Assembly (NCBI GenBank): GCA_003255025.1
Contig: QANY01005384.1
Coordinates: 248,001-312,000, forward strand
Reading direction: 5' to 3'
Origin: Datisca glomerata
Lineage: Eukaryota; Streptophyta; Magnoliopsida; Cucurbitales; Datiscaceae
DNA length: 64,000 nt
Every line of letters starts with the position of its first letter. The stretch's first letter is position 1. Shown piece after piece: positions 23,401-34,996 of the stretch. Position numbers and translations under genes: made by a program. The notes below the pieces were generated by a model. That model did not search any database. It was given only the letters and a program-made list of their open reading frames with translations, and was not told the origin of the DNA.

Positions 23401-23959
23401 ATTTAAAATTAATTCTTTTCGAGGTATTCTTCTAAAATGTAGTGTGATTCACCATAAATCTAAAGGTGTTCACCTCCAACCTCGGGGGATATACATGTTC
23501 GCTAAATATTGAAAAATTATGAATCGATAAATGTAAGATATGATAGTGTGTAAAATGATAAATGTAAGACATAATTGTATGAAAGAGAGAAATAGATCTA
23601 GAATTTAGATCCATATATAATTGTACTACATACTTATTGATTTCGATTCTATACATGAAATGGGATTTAGGAACATGTGCGTTAAATGAAGAAAGATTAT
23701 TTTACTTGATACTTGTTGTAAATCACAACAACATAATCAAGAATACATTCTTAAGCATTTATGAATAAATATTCAATTATTTTAACAATTCATTACTAAA
23801 TTCAAATCTAATTTAAAATATAATTGAAGATACTTTAATGTTCACATAAAAAATTGAGAATCTTGATAATTTTGTTTGCGATTTATCTAGTATACCCTGA
23901 TCAATTTTAAAAAATAAAATTTTTTGAAAGATCGCCATAAAAATGTTCTAAAAACCATT

Positions 23960-24120
23960 GTATTGATGCTAAACCACCAAAAAAATAACAAAACTACCAA
24001 AAATGAACAAAATCACCAGGAACCACCGTTATTGTGCCCAAAACCGCTGGTATTGGATGAAAAATCGTGAGTATTTGATTAAAAACCGCCAGTATTGGTT
24101 ATAAAAACCTTCGGGATAGA
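23960..24120. repeat. Decayed repeat with core ACCGCCAGTATTGG
   Basis: Variants ACCACCGTTATTGT, ACCGCTGGTATTGG, TCGTGAGTATTTG and ACCGCCAGTATTGG are spaced 25-29 bp apart. Related words (ACCGCCGGTATAG, TGCCGGTATAG) flank a small segment at 21,567-21,655. Confidence 0.6.
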
Positions 24121-24865
24121 TTGGTGAACCACACTACGTAATTGGTGAACCCCTGTACGTAATTAGTGAACCCCAGTATATATCTGATGAACCCCTCCAA
24201 GAATTATTATTTTATACGTAATTGGTGAACCTCAGTATGTAATTGATGAACCCCAATACGTATTTGGTGAACCCCTTCAAGAATTATTATTTTTTACGTG
24301 TTTAGAGAACCCCACTACGTAATTAGTGAACCCCACTATGAAATTGGTGAACCCTAGTACGTATTTGGTGAACCCATCTAAGAATTATTAATTTGTACGC
24401 ATTTGGTGAACCCCACTACGTATTCGGTGAACTCTGATATGTATTTGGTGAATCCCTCCAAGAATTATTGATTTGTACGTATTTGGTGAACCTCACTACG
24501 TAATTGGTGAACCTCATCACGTATTTGGTGAACCCCAGTACGTATTTGGGGAACCCCTCCAAGAATTATTAATTTGTACGTATTTAGTGAATCACACTAC
24601 GTAATTGGTGAACCCCACTACGTATTTGGTGAACCTCTCCCAGATTTATTATTTTGTACGTATTTGATGAATTCCACTACATAATTGGTGAGGGCCACTA
24701 CGTATTTGGTGAATCCCACTACATATTTGGTGAAATCCTGGTACATATTTGATGAATCCCTCTAAAAAAATTATTAATTTGTACGAATTTGGTGAACCCC
24801 ACTATGTAATTGGTGAACTCCAGTATGTATTTGGTGTACTCCAGTACGTATTTAGTGAATCTAAA
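24120..24865. repeat. 21/38-bp minisatellite, main block (about 30 units)
   Basis: Same unit as the block at 22,965: TACGTAATTGGTGAACCCCA and TACGTATTTGGTGAACCCCA, with the longer CCTCCAAGAATTATTAATTTG form every two to four units. That gives an irregular higher-order pattern. Substitutions are spread along the array, so it is not newly expanded. Confidence 0.92.
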
Positions 24866-24973
24866 AAAATTGATTACTTGTTGGACTTTGTGTGGCCCTG
24901 ATTGCTCTAAATGTAATTTAAGGGCTACAATGCCCCAGCATGGATGCCGGAAATTTCTTCCCGCGTCATAAAA

Positions 24974-25089
24974 GAATTTGAGTTAAATAGCCTATATGCC
25001 TATCCATTATGTTTGGTGTATGGGAAAAGTTGAATTTGTGTTAAATAACCTATATGCCTATCCATTATGTTTGGTGTATGGGAAAAGTT
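24974..25089. repeat. 58-bp tandem duplication
   Basis: Two units (24,974-25,031 and 25,032-25,089) share AGCCTATATGCCTATCCATT-type sequence followed by ATGTTTGGTGTATGGGAAAAG, with only a few differences. Confidence 0.9.
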
Positions 25090-25287
25090 TGACCATTAAA
25101 ATCACCTTTTGATTTTGGATACCAAAGAAAACATAGAAATTCTTCTCTATAGTTCTTTTTCATCGTAGATATAGCTTGATTACTTCATTTAAATGATGAT
25201 GTATTAATAGTTAATAGTGATGTAAATAAATTTATACTTCTTTTGATGATAAAGTAATGTTGTTTTCATTATTACAGTAATAACACT

Positions 25288-25630
25288 TGAATTCAGAGAT
25301 AAATTTGAAAAGATTTTTTTTGAATATTATTATTTCTTGCTTAATTACAACGATGAGCTCATAAGGATCTTATACAGAAAGAATGTTAGTAACAAACTAA
25401 CAGTTGTACAAGGGAACAGTTCTGTTAGAGGAGAGAGAAAAGAGAATCATAAAATAGTTATGACAATCATTAGCTCATGTGTAAGATGAGCTGGCACGAG
25501 ATGAAAGATGATGAGAGAGAGAGAGAGCTTGGGGCAGTCCAGCGTGGCATGTTAAAAGAGAAAAACGTTGTGCATGAGATGCATGGTGGAATAGGGTAAA
25601 TCTACTTCCTCTGTACCAGTAGCTTCACTA
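25288..25630 (-). repeat. 3' LTR of the minus-strand copia element
   Basis: It begins TGAATTCAGAG and runs to ..GTAGCTTCACTA, matching 29,745-30,116. It has a 17-bp insertion near its left end and lacks about 40 bp near its right end. A polypurine tract on the element strand (GAAGAGGGG, plus-strand CCCCTCTTC at 25,635-25,643) adjoins it. Confidence 0.85.
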
Positions 25631-26275
25631 ATACCCCTCTTCAAGCGAGAGGGAGTGGAGACGACAATGAGCTTGTCTCGAAGAATAGTAAATTGACTTG
25701 GTGGAAGAGCCTTAGTAAGTACATCAGCCGTTTGAAACTTGGAGGGAACATAACGAACTTCCAGCTCCTTTGACCTGACCTTCTCACGGATAAAATGAAC
25801 GTCCACTTCAATATGTTTTGTTTTAGAATGGAAGACGGGATTGGAAGCTAAGATGCATGTACTTTGTTTATCATACCAGATCACGGGTTGAGAAAGTTCC
25901 AATTTGAGTTCTCGAAACAAAGATTTAATCCAGAGAACTTCAGTGACAGCGAGGGCCAGTGCCTGATACTCAGATTCTACACTGAAGCATGCCACAACAG
26001 ATTGTTTCCTAGAGCTCCAAGTAAGAATATTTCCACCAAGATAGAAGTAGTAGCCAGTAGGTGACTTGCAATCATCTATGGAGCTAGCCTATTCAGCATC
26101 CGAATAACCTTCTAAATGGAGTCTGGATGAAGGTTGAAAATGAAGGCCATAATTGACAGTACTTTTGAGGTATTGTAGAACTCTTTTGCAGGTACTCCAG
26201 TGGGTGGTTTTTGGAGAAGACATAAACTGACTAAGCTTGTTCATAGAGAAAGCAAAGTTAGGTCTAGTCATTATT
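25552..26275 (-). pseudogene. Copia RNase H segment
   Basis: TRPNFAFSMNKLSQFM and GYSDAE are at 26,271-26,089. ESEYQALALAVTEVLWIKSLF, then DKQSTCILASNPVFHSKTKH, then HFIREKV and DVLTKALP are in one frame at 25,995-25,552. These are the standard copia RNase H motifs. The frame runs on into the LTR. A stop divides the two halves. Confidence 0.88.
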
Positions 26276-26289
26276 AAGTACTAGAGGGC

Positions 26290-26790
26290 TCCAATAACAC
26301 TTCATAATCATATCATCCACGTAAATAAGGACCAATATGACATGATTATGATGAAACTTAATGAAGAGGTTATTGTTAGAGCTGGGATTGGTGAAGCCCC
26401 AAAGTTTTAAGGTGGATTTAAGTTTGCCAAACCAGGCACGAGATGCTTGCCTTAGACTATATAGTGACTTATGGAGGAGGTAGACATGTGAAGGATTTGA
26501 AGGATTAATGAAGCCTGGGGGTTGGGACATGTACACAACTTCATTTCATTTACAATTCAAAATGGCATTGTTGATGTCAATTTGTTGCACATCCCACCCT
26601 TTTATGACTGTTAATGTTAGTATAACATGAATGGTACATGACTTGATTACTGGGCTATAGGTGTCGAAATAGTCTATGCAGGGATCTGTTGGAACCCCCT
26701 GGCAACTAGATGAGCTTTGTGCTTATGAACCGTCCCATTTGGATGATATTTAGTTCTGAAAACCCACTTATTAGAGACAAAAAATCATGT
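26290..26790 (-). pseudogene. Copia reverse transcriptase, missing its C-terminal part
   Basis: RT starts near 26,790 (NKWVFRTKYHPNGTVHKHKA) and is best read at 26,536-26,300 with YMSQPPGFINPSNPSHVYLL, SLYSLRQASRAWF and LVLIYVDDMIM, the YVDD catalytic box. Immediately after YVDDMIM the sequence jumps to SVIGAL and the TRPNFAF region. Roughly 80-100 residues that normally separate these motifs are absent, so an internal deletion lies at about 26,300. Confidence 0.85.
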
Positions 26791-27010
26791 TTGCATGGTA
26801 GGGAACAAGGGGCCATGTATTTTAATAGGTAAGAGCTTGATATTCATCAAGCATTGCAACTTTCCAGGTTGGCTTAGCTAAAGCTTATCTGACAGTTTTG
26901 GGTTTTGTGGTATCTGTCATAAGTTTGGCAGTGAACATTTTGGGCTTAAAGATCCCATTCTTGGACCTTGTAACCATATGATGTAGGGAGTTTATGTCAG
27001 TATGGTGAGG

Positions 27011-28440
27011 TTAGGATTGGGAGGTAGCTGAGGGAGAGGGAGATGAAGGTTGAAAAGGAATATACTGTGTATATGTAGGGTAATCATGTGAAACAAAATG
27101 AACAGATTGAAGAGATATGAGAGAGTTACCTGTGTTTGAGACAATATTGTTAGCTGAGGTAGAATCCTGAGGTGGAGAAGTTGCTGCAGAAGTTGTTAAG
27201 GAAGGACTTATACCTGTTACATAAGAGTTAATTGACCATTTGAAAGGAATAAGAGTAATAGTAGGAGTAGCAGAAGGAGAGGTATTAGATTGAATAGTTT
27301 TGAATGAAAACTCATGCTCATTAAAAACAACACTTTTAGAGATGTAAACTCTATTGGTTTTTGGATCTAGACACTTATATATTTTATGTGAATTACTATA
27401 GCCAATGAACACACACGTAATTGAATGAAAATTGAACTTTTATTTTGAGTAAGGCCTGAGAAATGGAAAGCATGTGCATCCAAATACCTTAAGGAGATAG
27501 TATTCTTGTTTGTGTGAAACATTTACTCAAATGGTGTTTTAAGATACAGAACAGCTGTGGGTAAATGGTTAATGAGATAAGTTGAAGTGTAAAAGACCTC
27601 CCACTAATAGCTAAGAGGTAATTGTGCATGTGAGAGTAAAGTGAGGCCTTTCTCAGTTTTATCTACGTGCTTCCTCTCCACACTCCCATTATGTTACTGT
27701 GTGTGAGCATGGATGCTTGAAAATAATGCCTAACTCTTTTAATAAGGTTGCTAGGCTATGAAACTCCCCACCCTAGTCATTTTGTAAGTATTTAATTTTT
27801 GTTGTAAATTACCTTTCAACATATTAAAGAAAATGAACGAAGACAACTTTGACCTCTGATTTTAGCTTGAGGGGGAAGATCCAAGTGAACTTACTATAGT
27901 ATCTAATTCCATTGTTGCCTAAGATTAGGGTAGGTTTCCAAACATCTGAGTGTACTAACTCAAATGGTGCTTTGGATAGTGTAGAAGAGGAGGGAAAGGA
28001 ATTTTGATGGAGTTTACCTATTTCACAGTTCTCGCGGAATAAAATAGACTTTTCATTAAACTTCAAATTTACATACTGAGAGAAACATCTTAAAATAGAA
28101 AAAGAGAGGTGACCTAACCTACAAAACCATAAGTTGGCATCATTTTCATGCTTAAACCTAGCTAGAAAATAGAAAGCATAAATTAAGGTAGATTGTGCAG
28201 CGGAGAAATGATTTTTATGCAATTGAGCAGTTAGAAGTAAAGTCCATACTTAAGCACTCCCTGTAGAAGGACCTCCCTCGAATTCTTGTCCTTCAAAAAA
28301 CAGAAAACTGAATCAAACTTAACAATAATCTCATTATCATTAACAATCTTAAAAATACTTGGCAAGTTTTTTGTACAAGCAGGTACACATAGTATTTGAT
28401 CAAGAGTCAGTGTAAAAAACTTATTTCTTGTAGGCAGCAC
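27011..28440 (-). pseudogene. Copia protease end and integrase
   Basis: 28,440-28,231 holds the protease C-terminal part (LDQILCVPACTKNLPSIFKI). 28,222-27,824 holds the GAG-pre-integrase HxxxC region (LWFCRLGHLSFSIL) and the start of the core (PFELVHSDVWKP). The core middle is broken. The C-terminal part reopens at 27,412 with FIGYSNSHKIYKCLDPKTNR, then a Ser/Thr/Pro-rich linker. Confidence 0.85.
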
Positions 28441-28506
28441 AGATTGTCCAATATGAGAGATGTTTAGTAACTCACCATCTCCAACTGCCAGTTTACCTTT
28501 TCCCTT

Positions 28507-29701
28507 TTATTCAGACTTGATGGACATGTTGCTTAGATCATTGGTGAGGTGGTTGGTAGTTCCGCCATCTATGTACCAGTTGGCATCATCAATTGGGGAT
28601 GAGGAAACCATGAAGGCTGCAGGCCTGTTGTGTTGAGCAGTAGGTGAGTTGTTGGAGCTGTTTTGAGAGAACTGTGTGTTTTGGTTGATGTTGGCATGTT
28701 GAAAGTCACAGTCGAATCTGCTGTAACAGTTGTAGGCCGAATGGCCAATCCTTATGCAAATTTTATAAACTACTCTTGAGCCACTCCTTCCACCTCTCCC
28801 TCTTCCATTTCTGCCTCCTCTAAATTTAGTTGAGGAACCTCTATTTGGAGTAAAATTTGATTGATTGGTGTTTCTATTGTGATTTCTAGAAAAATTGGCT
28901 AAATTGACTGAGGGATTGGTTATTTCAACATTGTTTTGGTTGTTTAGTTGCTCAATTCTTAGCTCTTGGCTCTGAAGGAGATATTGAGCCCCTGGAATAG
29001 AATTGGTCTCATATCTAGATGTTATGTTGATGACCACATGGTCATATTCACTCCCAAGTCCTCTAAGTAAAGAAGTAAATGATCATCACTGATATTTTAG
29101 CTAGAGGTAGATAGGAAATCTGCAATGGCTTTCATCTCGAGTATATAGTCATTAATACTCATGGCTCCTTTCTTAATGGTTTATAGCTAAAAATGCAGCT
29201 AGAAGGTTTGGGCCTTAGACTGATATGTGAAGGTTTGTTCTAGGGTGTTCCATACTTCATGTAAGGTAATACAGTGAACAACGCCATATATGGCCTCTGT
29301 GATAGACGAGTAGCCAGCTCATCAAATGCTGGTCTGTTATTCACCATAATACATAATCAAGATTCAAAATAAAAGGGTGATTGTTGAAGTCTGGTGGCTT
29401 CAATATATGCAGGATTGGGCACAAATTCATCAGGTATATGTAAGAGACCTAATAGATAAAACTCTAGGTCATGTGCTCAAACAATGGAAAGTATTTGAGA
29501 TTTTCAGAAAATGTAGTTATTACTATCGAGATGTATAGACACTGTAATCTGGTTATTTGGAAGAATATTGGGGAGAGAGGGAAGTGAAGCAAGAGGAGGA
29601 TTACATATTGGTGTCTGAATCGTATTCGTATTTCTGGCTGTAGGAGCATTTGCAGTGGCAGCATTAGTGGTAGCATTGATTGTAGTTGATGAACTTGACA
29701 T
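28507..29701 (-). pseudogene. Copia gag and protease start
   Basis: Gag starts at the ATG at 29,701 with a Ser/Thr/Asn/Ala-rich tail and reaches SIHLDSNNYIF before a frameshift. The open frame 29,037-28,507 holds a Gly/Arg-rich RNA-binding stretch (GGRNGRGRGGRSG), a knuckle reading KICIRIGHSAYNC with its first cysteine replaced, a Gln/Asn-rich linker, and WYIDGGTTNHLT, the protease site with GG instead of SG. Confidence 0.85.
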
Positions 29702-29724
29702 TCTAGATTAATGGTGACGAACAA

Positions 29725-29741
29725 CCTTGACTCTGATACCA
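29725..29741 (-). other. Primer-binding site (initiator-Met tRNA type)
   Basis: The minus strand reads TGGTATCAGAGTCAAGG directly downstream of the 5' LTR. This is the usual plant copia primer-binding site complementary to the 3' end of initiator-Met tRNA. Confidence 0.9.
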
Positions 29742-29744
29742 ACT

Positions 29745-30116
29745 TGAATTCAGAGCTTTTCTTGAATATTATTATTTCTTGCTTAATTACACCGATGAGC
29801 TCATAAGGCTCTTATACAGAATGAATGCCAGTAATAAACTAACAGTTGTACAAGGGAATAATCATGTTAGTGGAGAGAGAGAGAAGAAAGAGAATCATAA
29901 AATAGTTATGACAGTCATTAACTCATGAATGAGATGAGCTTGGCACGAGATGAACGATGACGAGAGAGAGAGAGAGAGAGCTTGGTGGCAGTCCAGCGTG
30001 GCACGTTAAAGGAGAAACACATTGTGCATGAGATGCATGGTGGAATAGGTTAAATCTACTTCCCTTGTTCAGCTCTATTTTGAGAGCAACGAGCTACCGT
30101 AGCAGTAGCTTCACCA
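29745..30116 (-). repeat. 5' LTR of the minus-strand copia element
   Basis: Runs from TGAATTCAGAGC to GCTTCACCA, so TG..CA ends on the plus strand. Three bases separate it from the primer-binding site. It contains a GA-rich run near 29,960-29,980 shared with the other LTR. Confidence 0.85.
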
Positions 30117-30123
30117 ATAATAA

Positions 30124-32430
30124 TATATACCAATGCTATAAATGCACACCAAATATTTATTTATCATACACATCAAATATTTGTTTAGCTTTGTCTTGTG
30201 ATCGCTCCTAATAGAAAATAATTAGGAGATAGTTATAAATAAACATTATATATATATAGCCTTTAACTTTCTTTTAAAACAAAGGGGTTTTATCTCATTG
30301 TCTCTGATTTGAAAACACCTTTAATTTTTCGTCGTTGTTTTTTTTACTTTCTAGTGTATTTACACATGCGGTCCACATATTGATCTCGATATTTTTTATT
30401 TTATATATTCAATTTAGTTAATGTAATATATGAAATATATTATTTGTTCATCTTAATTATGTCTAAAAAATATGTGATGGTTATTTTAGTTAAACCGAAA
30501 TTCACTCCTTAGAGTTCCCTACTAAATTGTGATCAATATCGAAGAATCAATTATGATTCTTCTTATGGATTCTTGATTCACTCAAGAAAAATAATTATTA
30601 AATCTAAGAATAAATCTAAAATACTTCTAATAAAAAAATTCAAATATTAGAAAAAATATATGGACCCGTACATTTTTATGTAGACCCCATGAACTAAAAT
30701 TGGATCCTATGTCGTGTTCAGATAACAAGTTTGAACATGTTGACAGTGCAATTTGTTCCTTGCAAAAAAATCAATTCATTTTACCGACCAAATCATATTC
30801 TCTCCTGATACATTTGTCAAAAAATCCAATTCTGGGTGGTTTGCCACCTACTGAATGAGCACTTAGACGACGTCTAATATGGATTACTCCTTAATCGTAT
30901 GACGGTCCAACAATATGACAAATCACGCAATCCATAGCTATGAGAGGACGTTGTATGTTTAAAAGGGTATCAAACGCATTGTAATTCATACAAACAGTGA
31001 AAAGTATTTAAAGCAAGTGAATTGTTAATGGATGTTTACCAACATCGATTGTGGATAAAGATCTGACCGTACATATATATATATATATGTTGTACCGTTT
31101 TACCTAATATTAATTGATTTTGAGTTGAAATCTAACATGATATCAAAACTTGATTATATTATGTTTCAAGCACAGTCTCTGTCTGTCTCTCTCTGTACTT
31201 GTCTAGCTCATGACAGTTCTATATGAAAGACGGTGTAAATGAATATTTATCTCACGTATAAGAATCTGACTATGCTTAGATACTTATTGTGACATTTCAC
31301 CTAACATCCATTAATTTGAGATAACAATCTAACATGAAATATTAATAGTAGAGTACAAAAATTTCTAAGATACATAGAATGTTTTCAATGTTCATCTATC
31401 AGTCCATTGTACATTTAACAATCATATCACACACTTTTTAAATTAGTTACTTTTCACTGTTTACAAATATCTATAGCTTTGGGCAACCGTTGGAATAATG
31501 GTCCACACCACACTCACGTTTAAATGTCAGATATATTTTTTTTCCATGTATCCACTATAGGGATATTTTAGGGCTCCAATAAGTTGGTCCTATGAAAAAA
31601 CGACTTAACTGCAAAAAAAAAAAAAACGATTCTCTTCTAATTTGAACTGAGGTTAAAAGAACTGTTTACATGATCAGAGTTATTAACACAACCGATCATA
31701 CGGAATCTCTTCTAATTTAAATTGAGGTTAAAAGAAGCACTTACATGATCAGAGTTGTTAACTCAATTAATTATAAAGGGACTTTATTTATATTTAATTA
31801 AATTTAAATTTGATAAAGTTTTCACTCTCCCAGTACAAAAATCACTATTTTTTCAGTTGCGTTTGATTCTTGTATGGGTTCATCATAAAAATCAACATAA
31901 TACAAACTTAAACATAAAATACTCAAATTAAATTTAAATATATTATCTTCAAATATTACATTAGCAACATCAAAATACATAAAATGTTCAACAAAACACC
32001 TATATCAATCCCTCCACATCGATAATATGTAGAGAATCAATTAACTCTAAACGTTGATTTTGTAAAATTCAAATTTAAACAGAATAAAAGAGAGATGTTA
32101 AAATAGTGACGCGTTTGAAGCATTAAAGTCATTCGTTATATGAGGTTCAACCCTTCGTTATACTCAGACTCATTAATGAGATGGCTTCATGCAGTGATTG
32201 AAATTATATAACTGTAACATAGAGTCATAGATTCAAATCGTAATAATCATATATATCAGTGCAACTTTGCCAAAATAAATGATCAAGTGATTCACTCATG
32301 GGTTAATATTTTATGATTAAATAAAATAACTTGACATTAACTTATAAATAATTTAGCTATCAATTTTCTCACATAAGAATTTGTTGCCATGCTACCTAAT
32401 CAATGACTATTAAACACGTAGACCTTTATG
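30124..32430. other. AT-rich intergenic stretch, no gene
   Basis: No usable frame. It holds a TA-dinucleotide run at about 31,071-31,088, two related 100-bp segments at 31,050-31,150 and 31,225-31,340, and a 75-bp tandem duplication at 31,631-31,775. Nothing else recognised. Confidence 0.5.
31631..31775. repeat. 75-bp tandem duplication
   Basis: Units start TCTCTTCTAATTT at 31,631 and 31,706 and share GAGGTTAAAAGAA and TACATGATCAGAGTT. Confidence 0.85.
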
Positions 32431-32437
32431 ATGGTAT

Positions 32438-32724
32438 TGATAGGCCTCGGCGCGGTACTCGGGTCAAGTATAGTAACGTACGATTATATGACTATGAGGT
32501 TAATTGGTAGTTAATCATTTAGTTGGGTTATTTGGGGAGGTTTAGTAGTTTCGGCTACGTGCTGATGATTGATGTAATTAGACGGCTTAGATGTATTGTG
32601 AATCTTTCTTTAGCCTCCTATATAATGCAGTGTTCGATTATTGGTTAATGAATGAAGTATTTTCTAAAGAAAACTCTAACACTATGGGTTAGGAATTCGA
32701 TCATCGATTCATCGAGATTCATCA
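32438..32724 (+). repeat. 5' LTR of the chromovirus-like element
   Basis: Runs from TGATAGGCCTCGG to ..GATTCATCA. It contains CCTATATAATGCAG near 32,620, a TATA box, with a transcription start likely 25-30 bp later. It matches the 3' LTR with scattered substitutions. Confidence 0.85.
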
Positions 32725-32726
32725 AT

Positions 32727-32739
32727 TGGTATCAGAGTC
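32727..32739 (+). other. Primer-binding site of the chromovirus-like element
   Basis: TGGTATCAGAGTC, complementary to the initiator-Met tRNA 3' end, two bases after the LTR end. Confidence 0.85.
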
Positions 32740-32749
32740 AACGCTGTGG

Positions 32750-33725
32750 CATGGCTAACCGTGAACGGCTTGATCAGATTGAAGGGGCAGTAGATGAGAT
32801 TCGTGAGAGTCTTCGTGTGCTCATTGAGTTATCGACATCAAACCAAGAATCCATTTGATAACTTGTTAGCCCAGTTCGGGATAACGCTGTCAAAAAGAAG
32901 GGAAAGAAATGATATGATATGTCAGAATCAGAGAGCTCTTCTTTGGATATCCGATCGGTTTCTTCAGTAAGAAACATCAAGAATTCATCAAGTGAGAATT
33001 TGTCAAACGAAAGAGGCGACACTTTGGGTAGTGGTCACTCTAAGAAGCACAAGAAGTGAATGTTGCGCCTCAAAATGGATTTTCTAAAATTTTCCAGCCC
33101 GGATCCATTGGTTGGTTAGATCGGGTTCGCCAGCATTTTTCAATCCAAGAAATTCAAGGATGATGCAAAGTTCAACTTACCTCGTTCCATCTGGAGGGAG
33201 ATGCCAATCGATGGTGGCAATGGTATTTGAGAAATAATCAAAGGAAGGAAGTTACATGGAGGATGTTCGAGAGAGAGGTTTGGGCCGACCAGTTTCGAGA
33301 ATTTCGATGAGTCTTTATCAAAGACCTTTTGACGATTTCCTTGGTGAGTTTGAAAGATTATCCAACCAAGCAAAAGGGTGGCCAACGGAAGCTTAATCGG
33401 ACGTTTTTAGGAGGGTTGAAATAAGAAATCGCATCGGAGGTTCGAATGTTCTAGTCGAAGAAGCTATCTCAAGCGATCGATTTAGCTCATCGACCGAATG
33501 AAAAATTATTATGAGCACGTAAGGGCAGCCAATTCCATCTCGACACCCAATTTCATATCGACACCGACTAAACCGGGTTATAGTTCGGGTCAAGTTTATC
33601 TTCAAAATCGTCTCCGTCCGGTACAATCAATTGGCTTTCATTCGAAGAAATGAAGCAGAGGCGGGCTCAAAACCTTTGCTTTAATTGTGACAAAAAATCT
33701 GTTCCCAGTCATAGATGTTAGGCAG
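32750..33725 (+). pseudogene. Gag of the chromovirus-like element
   Basis: The start ATG is at 32,750 (ANRERLDQIEGAVDEIRES). Further capsid segments are in other frames: GWLDRVRQHF near 33,112, LEGDANRWWQWYLRNNQ near 33,199 and GQRKLNRTFLGGL near 33,380. The zinc knuckle reads LCFNCDKKSVPSHRC at about 33,680-33,720. Several stops and frameshifts are present. Confidence 0.8.
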
Positions 33726-33733
33726 CTCAAGCA

Positions 33734-34665
33734 ATGTTGATCGATGCAATAGGCAAGGATGGAAAGACTGGCCAAGAAGATGAAAAGAACGATCAAGAAG
33801 GTGATTTAATTGAGTCAGAGCCTGAAATTTCGTTGCATGCTATAGCTAGGGGCGGGGGAAACCGGACCATGCAAATGGAAGCAAAAATAAATAATGAGAA
33901 TTTTAGCGTTCTTGTGGATAATGGATCAAGCCTAATTTTATTAACGAGCAAATTGCGGGAAATTTGTAGTTGGTAGTCACGCCTATAACGCCATTCGTAG
34001 TAAAGGTGGCTAGCGGAGATCATATGTGGTGTCAGAACTGGTTTGATGGAGTTAAAATAATTATTAAGGATTACGAGTTTGTTACTTCACTCTATTCTCT
34101 TCCTATTACCGAATTGGATGTTGTTCTAGGGGTTCAATGGTTAGCAGATTTTGGACCGATTATTTCTAAATACAAGTGCATGACTATGAAATTAATTGTA
34201 GGAGGCCAGTCGTATCGTTTAGCGGCAAGTATGGTTTCCTTTTCGTCTGTTGTCAGAATAAATGCATTATTACTTGAGTGGCGGGCCGACGCTGAGTTGT
34301 TTGCTATATTGGGAGTGGAAGTTCCTTCGGAACAAATTCAAGAAGAATGGCCAAAGGAGGTGGGCAGCCCACTTCAAGAATTCAAGAAAGTTATGGAGTT
34401 GAAGATCCATCCACTAAATGAATTTCTTTCTTTCTTGGGTTTAGCCGGTTATTACCAAAAATTTATTCATCATTACGGGCTCATTGCTCGCCCACTCACT
34501 CAATTGTTAAAGAAAGGAAAATTTATTCGGATGGAGTTGGCGGGATTTGCCTCAAGAAGACGCGACTTCAGAGCCTATTTCAGTTTTACGACAGCGTTTT
34601 CAAGGTTGAACCTTGAGGACAAGGTTCATTTTCCGACGGAGTGTATTGATGGATCGGACAGTATT
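33734..34665 (+). pseudogene. Protease joined to RT remnant of the chromovirus-like element
   Basis: The protease active site reads FSVLVDNGSSLILL at 33,900-33,945 (asparagine beside the catalytic aspartate). A second frame, 33,970-34,737, carries [27 protein letters not shown], the end of the protease domain, and [13 protein letters not shown], the start of RT. It then jumps at about 34,400 to [34 protein letters not shown], the RT thumb. Near 34,605 it jumps again to [11 protein letters not shown], the usual pol C-terminus. Two in-frame internal deletions therefore leave one 255-codon frame running into the LTR. Confidence 0.8.
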
Positions 34666-34996
34666 GATAGGCCTTGGCGCGGTACTTGGGTCAAGTATAG
34701 CAATGTACGATTACATGACTATATGGTTAATTGGTAGTTAATCATTTAGTTGGATTGTTTTTGAAGGTTTATTAGTTTCGACTATGTGTTGATGATTGAT
34801 GTAATCGAACGATTTAGATGTATTGTGGATCTTTCTTTAGCCTGCTATATAATGCAGTGCTTTGGTCCGGTTATTGGTTAATGAATGAAGTGTTTTCTAA
34901 AAAAACACTTCATTTCTTTTAACACCGTAAATTAAAAATAGTGTCTCCTAACACCATGAGTTGAAAATTCGATACTTGATTCATCGAGTTTCATCA
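34665..34996 (+). repeat. 3' LTR of the chromovirus-like element
   Basis: Runs from TGATAGGCCTTGG to ..GTTTCATCA, with the same TATA box at about 34,845. It is longer than the 5' LTR because of about 45 extra bases near 34,910-34,960, where AACACC and TTAAAAATAG-like words are duplicated. Confidence 0.85.

Larger units (their letters stand above)
25288..30116 (-). mobile_element. Ty1/copia retrotransposon with both LTRs, minus strand, internally deleted
   Basis: Two related LTRs flank gag, protease, integrase, RT and RNase H in copia order on the minus strand. A primer-binding site complementary to initiator-Met tRNA sits next to the right (5') LTR. All domains carry stops or frameshifts, and a piece of RT is missing. 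The LTRs differ by many substitutions and two indels, so the insertion is not recent. The likely target site is very AT-rich and gives no clear duplication. Confidence 0.9.
32438..34996 (+). mobile_element. Chromovirus-like Ty3/gypsy deletion derivative with both LTRs
   Basis: Two LTRs of roughly 290 and 330 bp flank about 1.9 kb with gag, knuckle, protease, a stub of RT and the last residues of the pol polyprotein. An initiator-Met primer-binding site follows the 5' LTR at once. RT catalytic core, RNase H, integrase and chromodomain are missing. The text [17 protein letters not shown], then NLEDKVHF near the end, fits plant chromovirus pol proteins. The element could move only with proteins supplied elsewhere, if at all. 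Confidence 0.85.

Noticed and set aside
22965..24865. Regularly spaced repeats as a CRISPR array
   Set aside because: Units are adjacent with no unique spacers, diverged, and in plant nuclear DNA.
30119..30123. AATAA on both sides of the minus-strand copia element as a target-site duplication
   Set aside because: It requires LTR ends that do not match TG..CA, and the region is too AT-rich for a 5-bp match to mean much.
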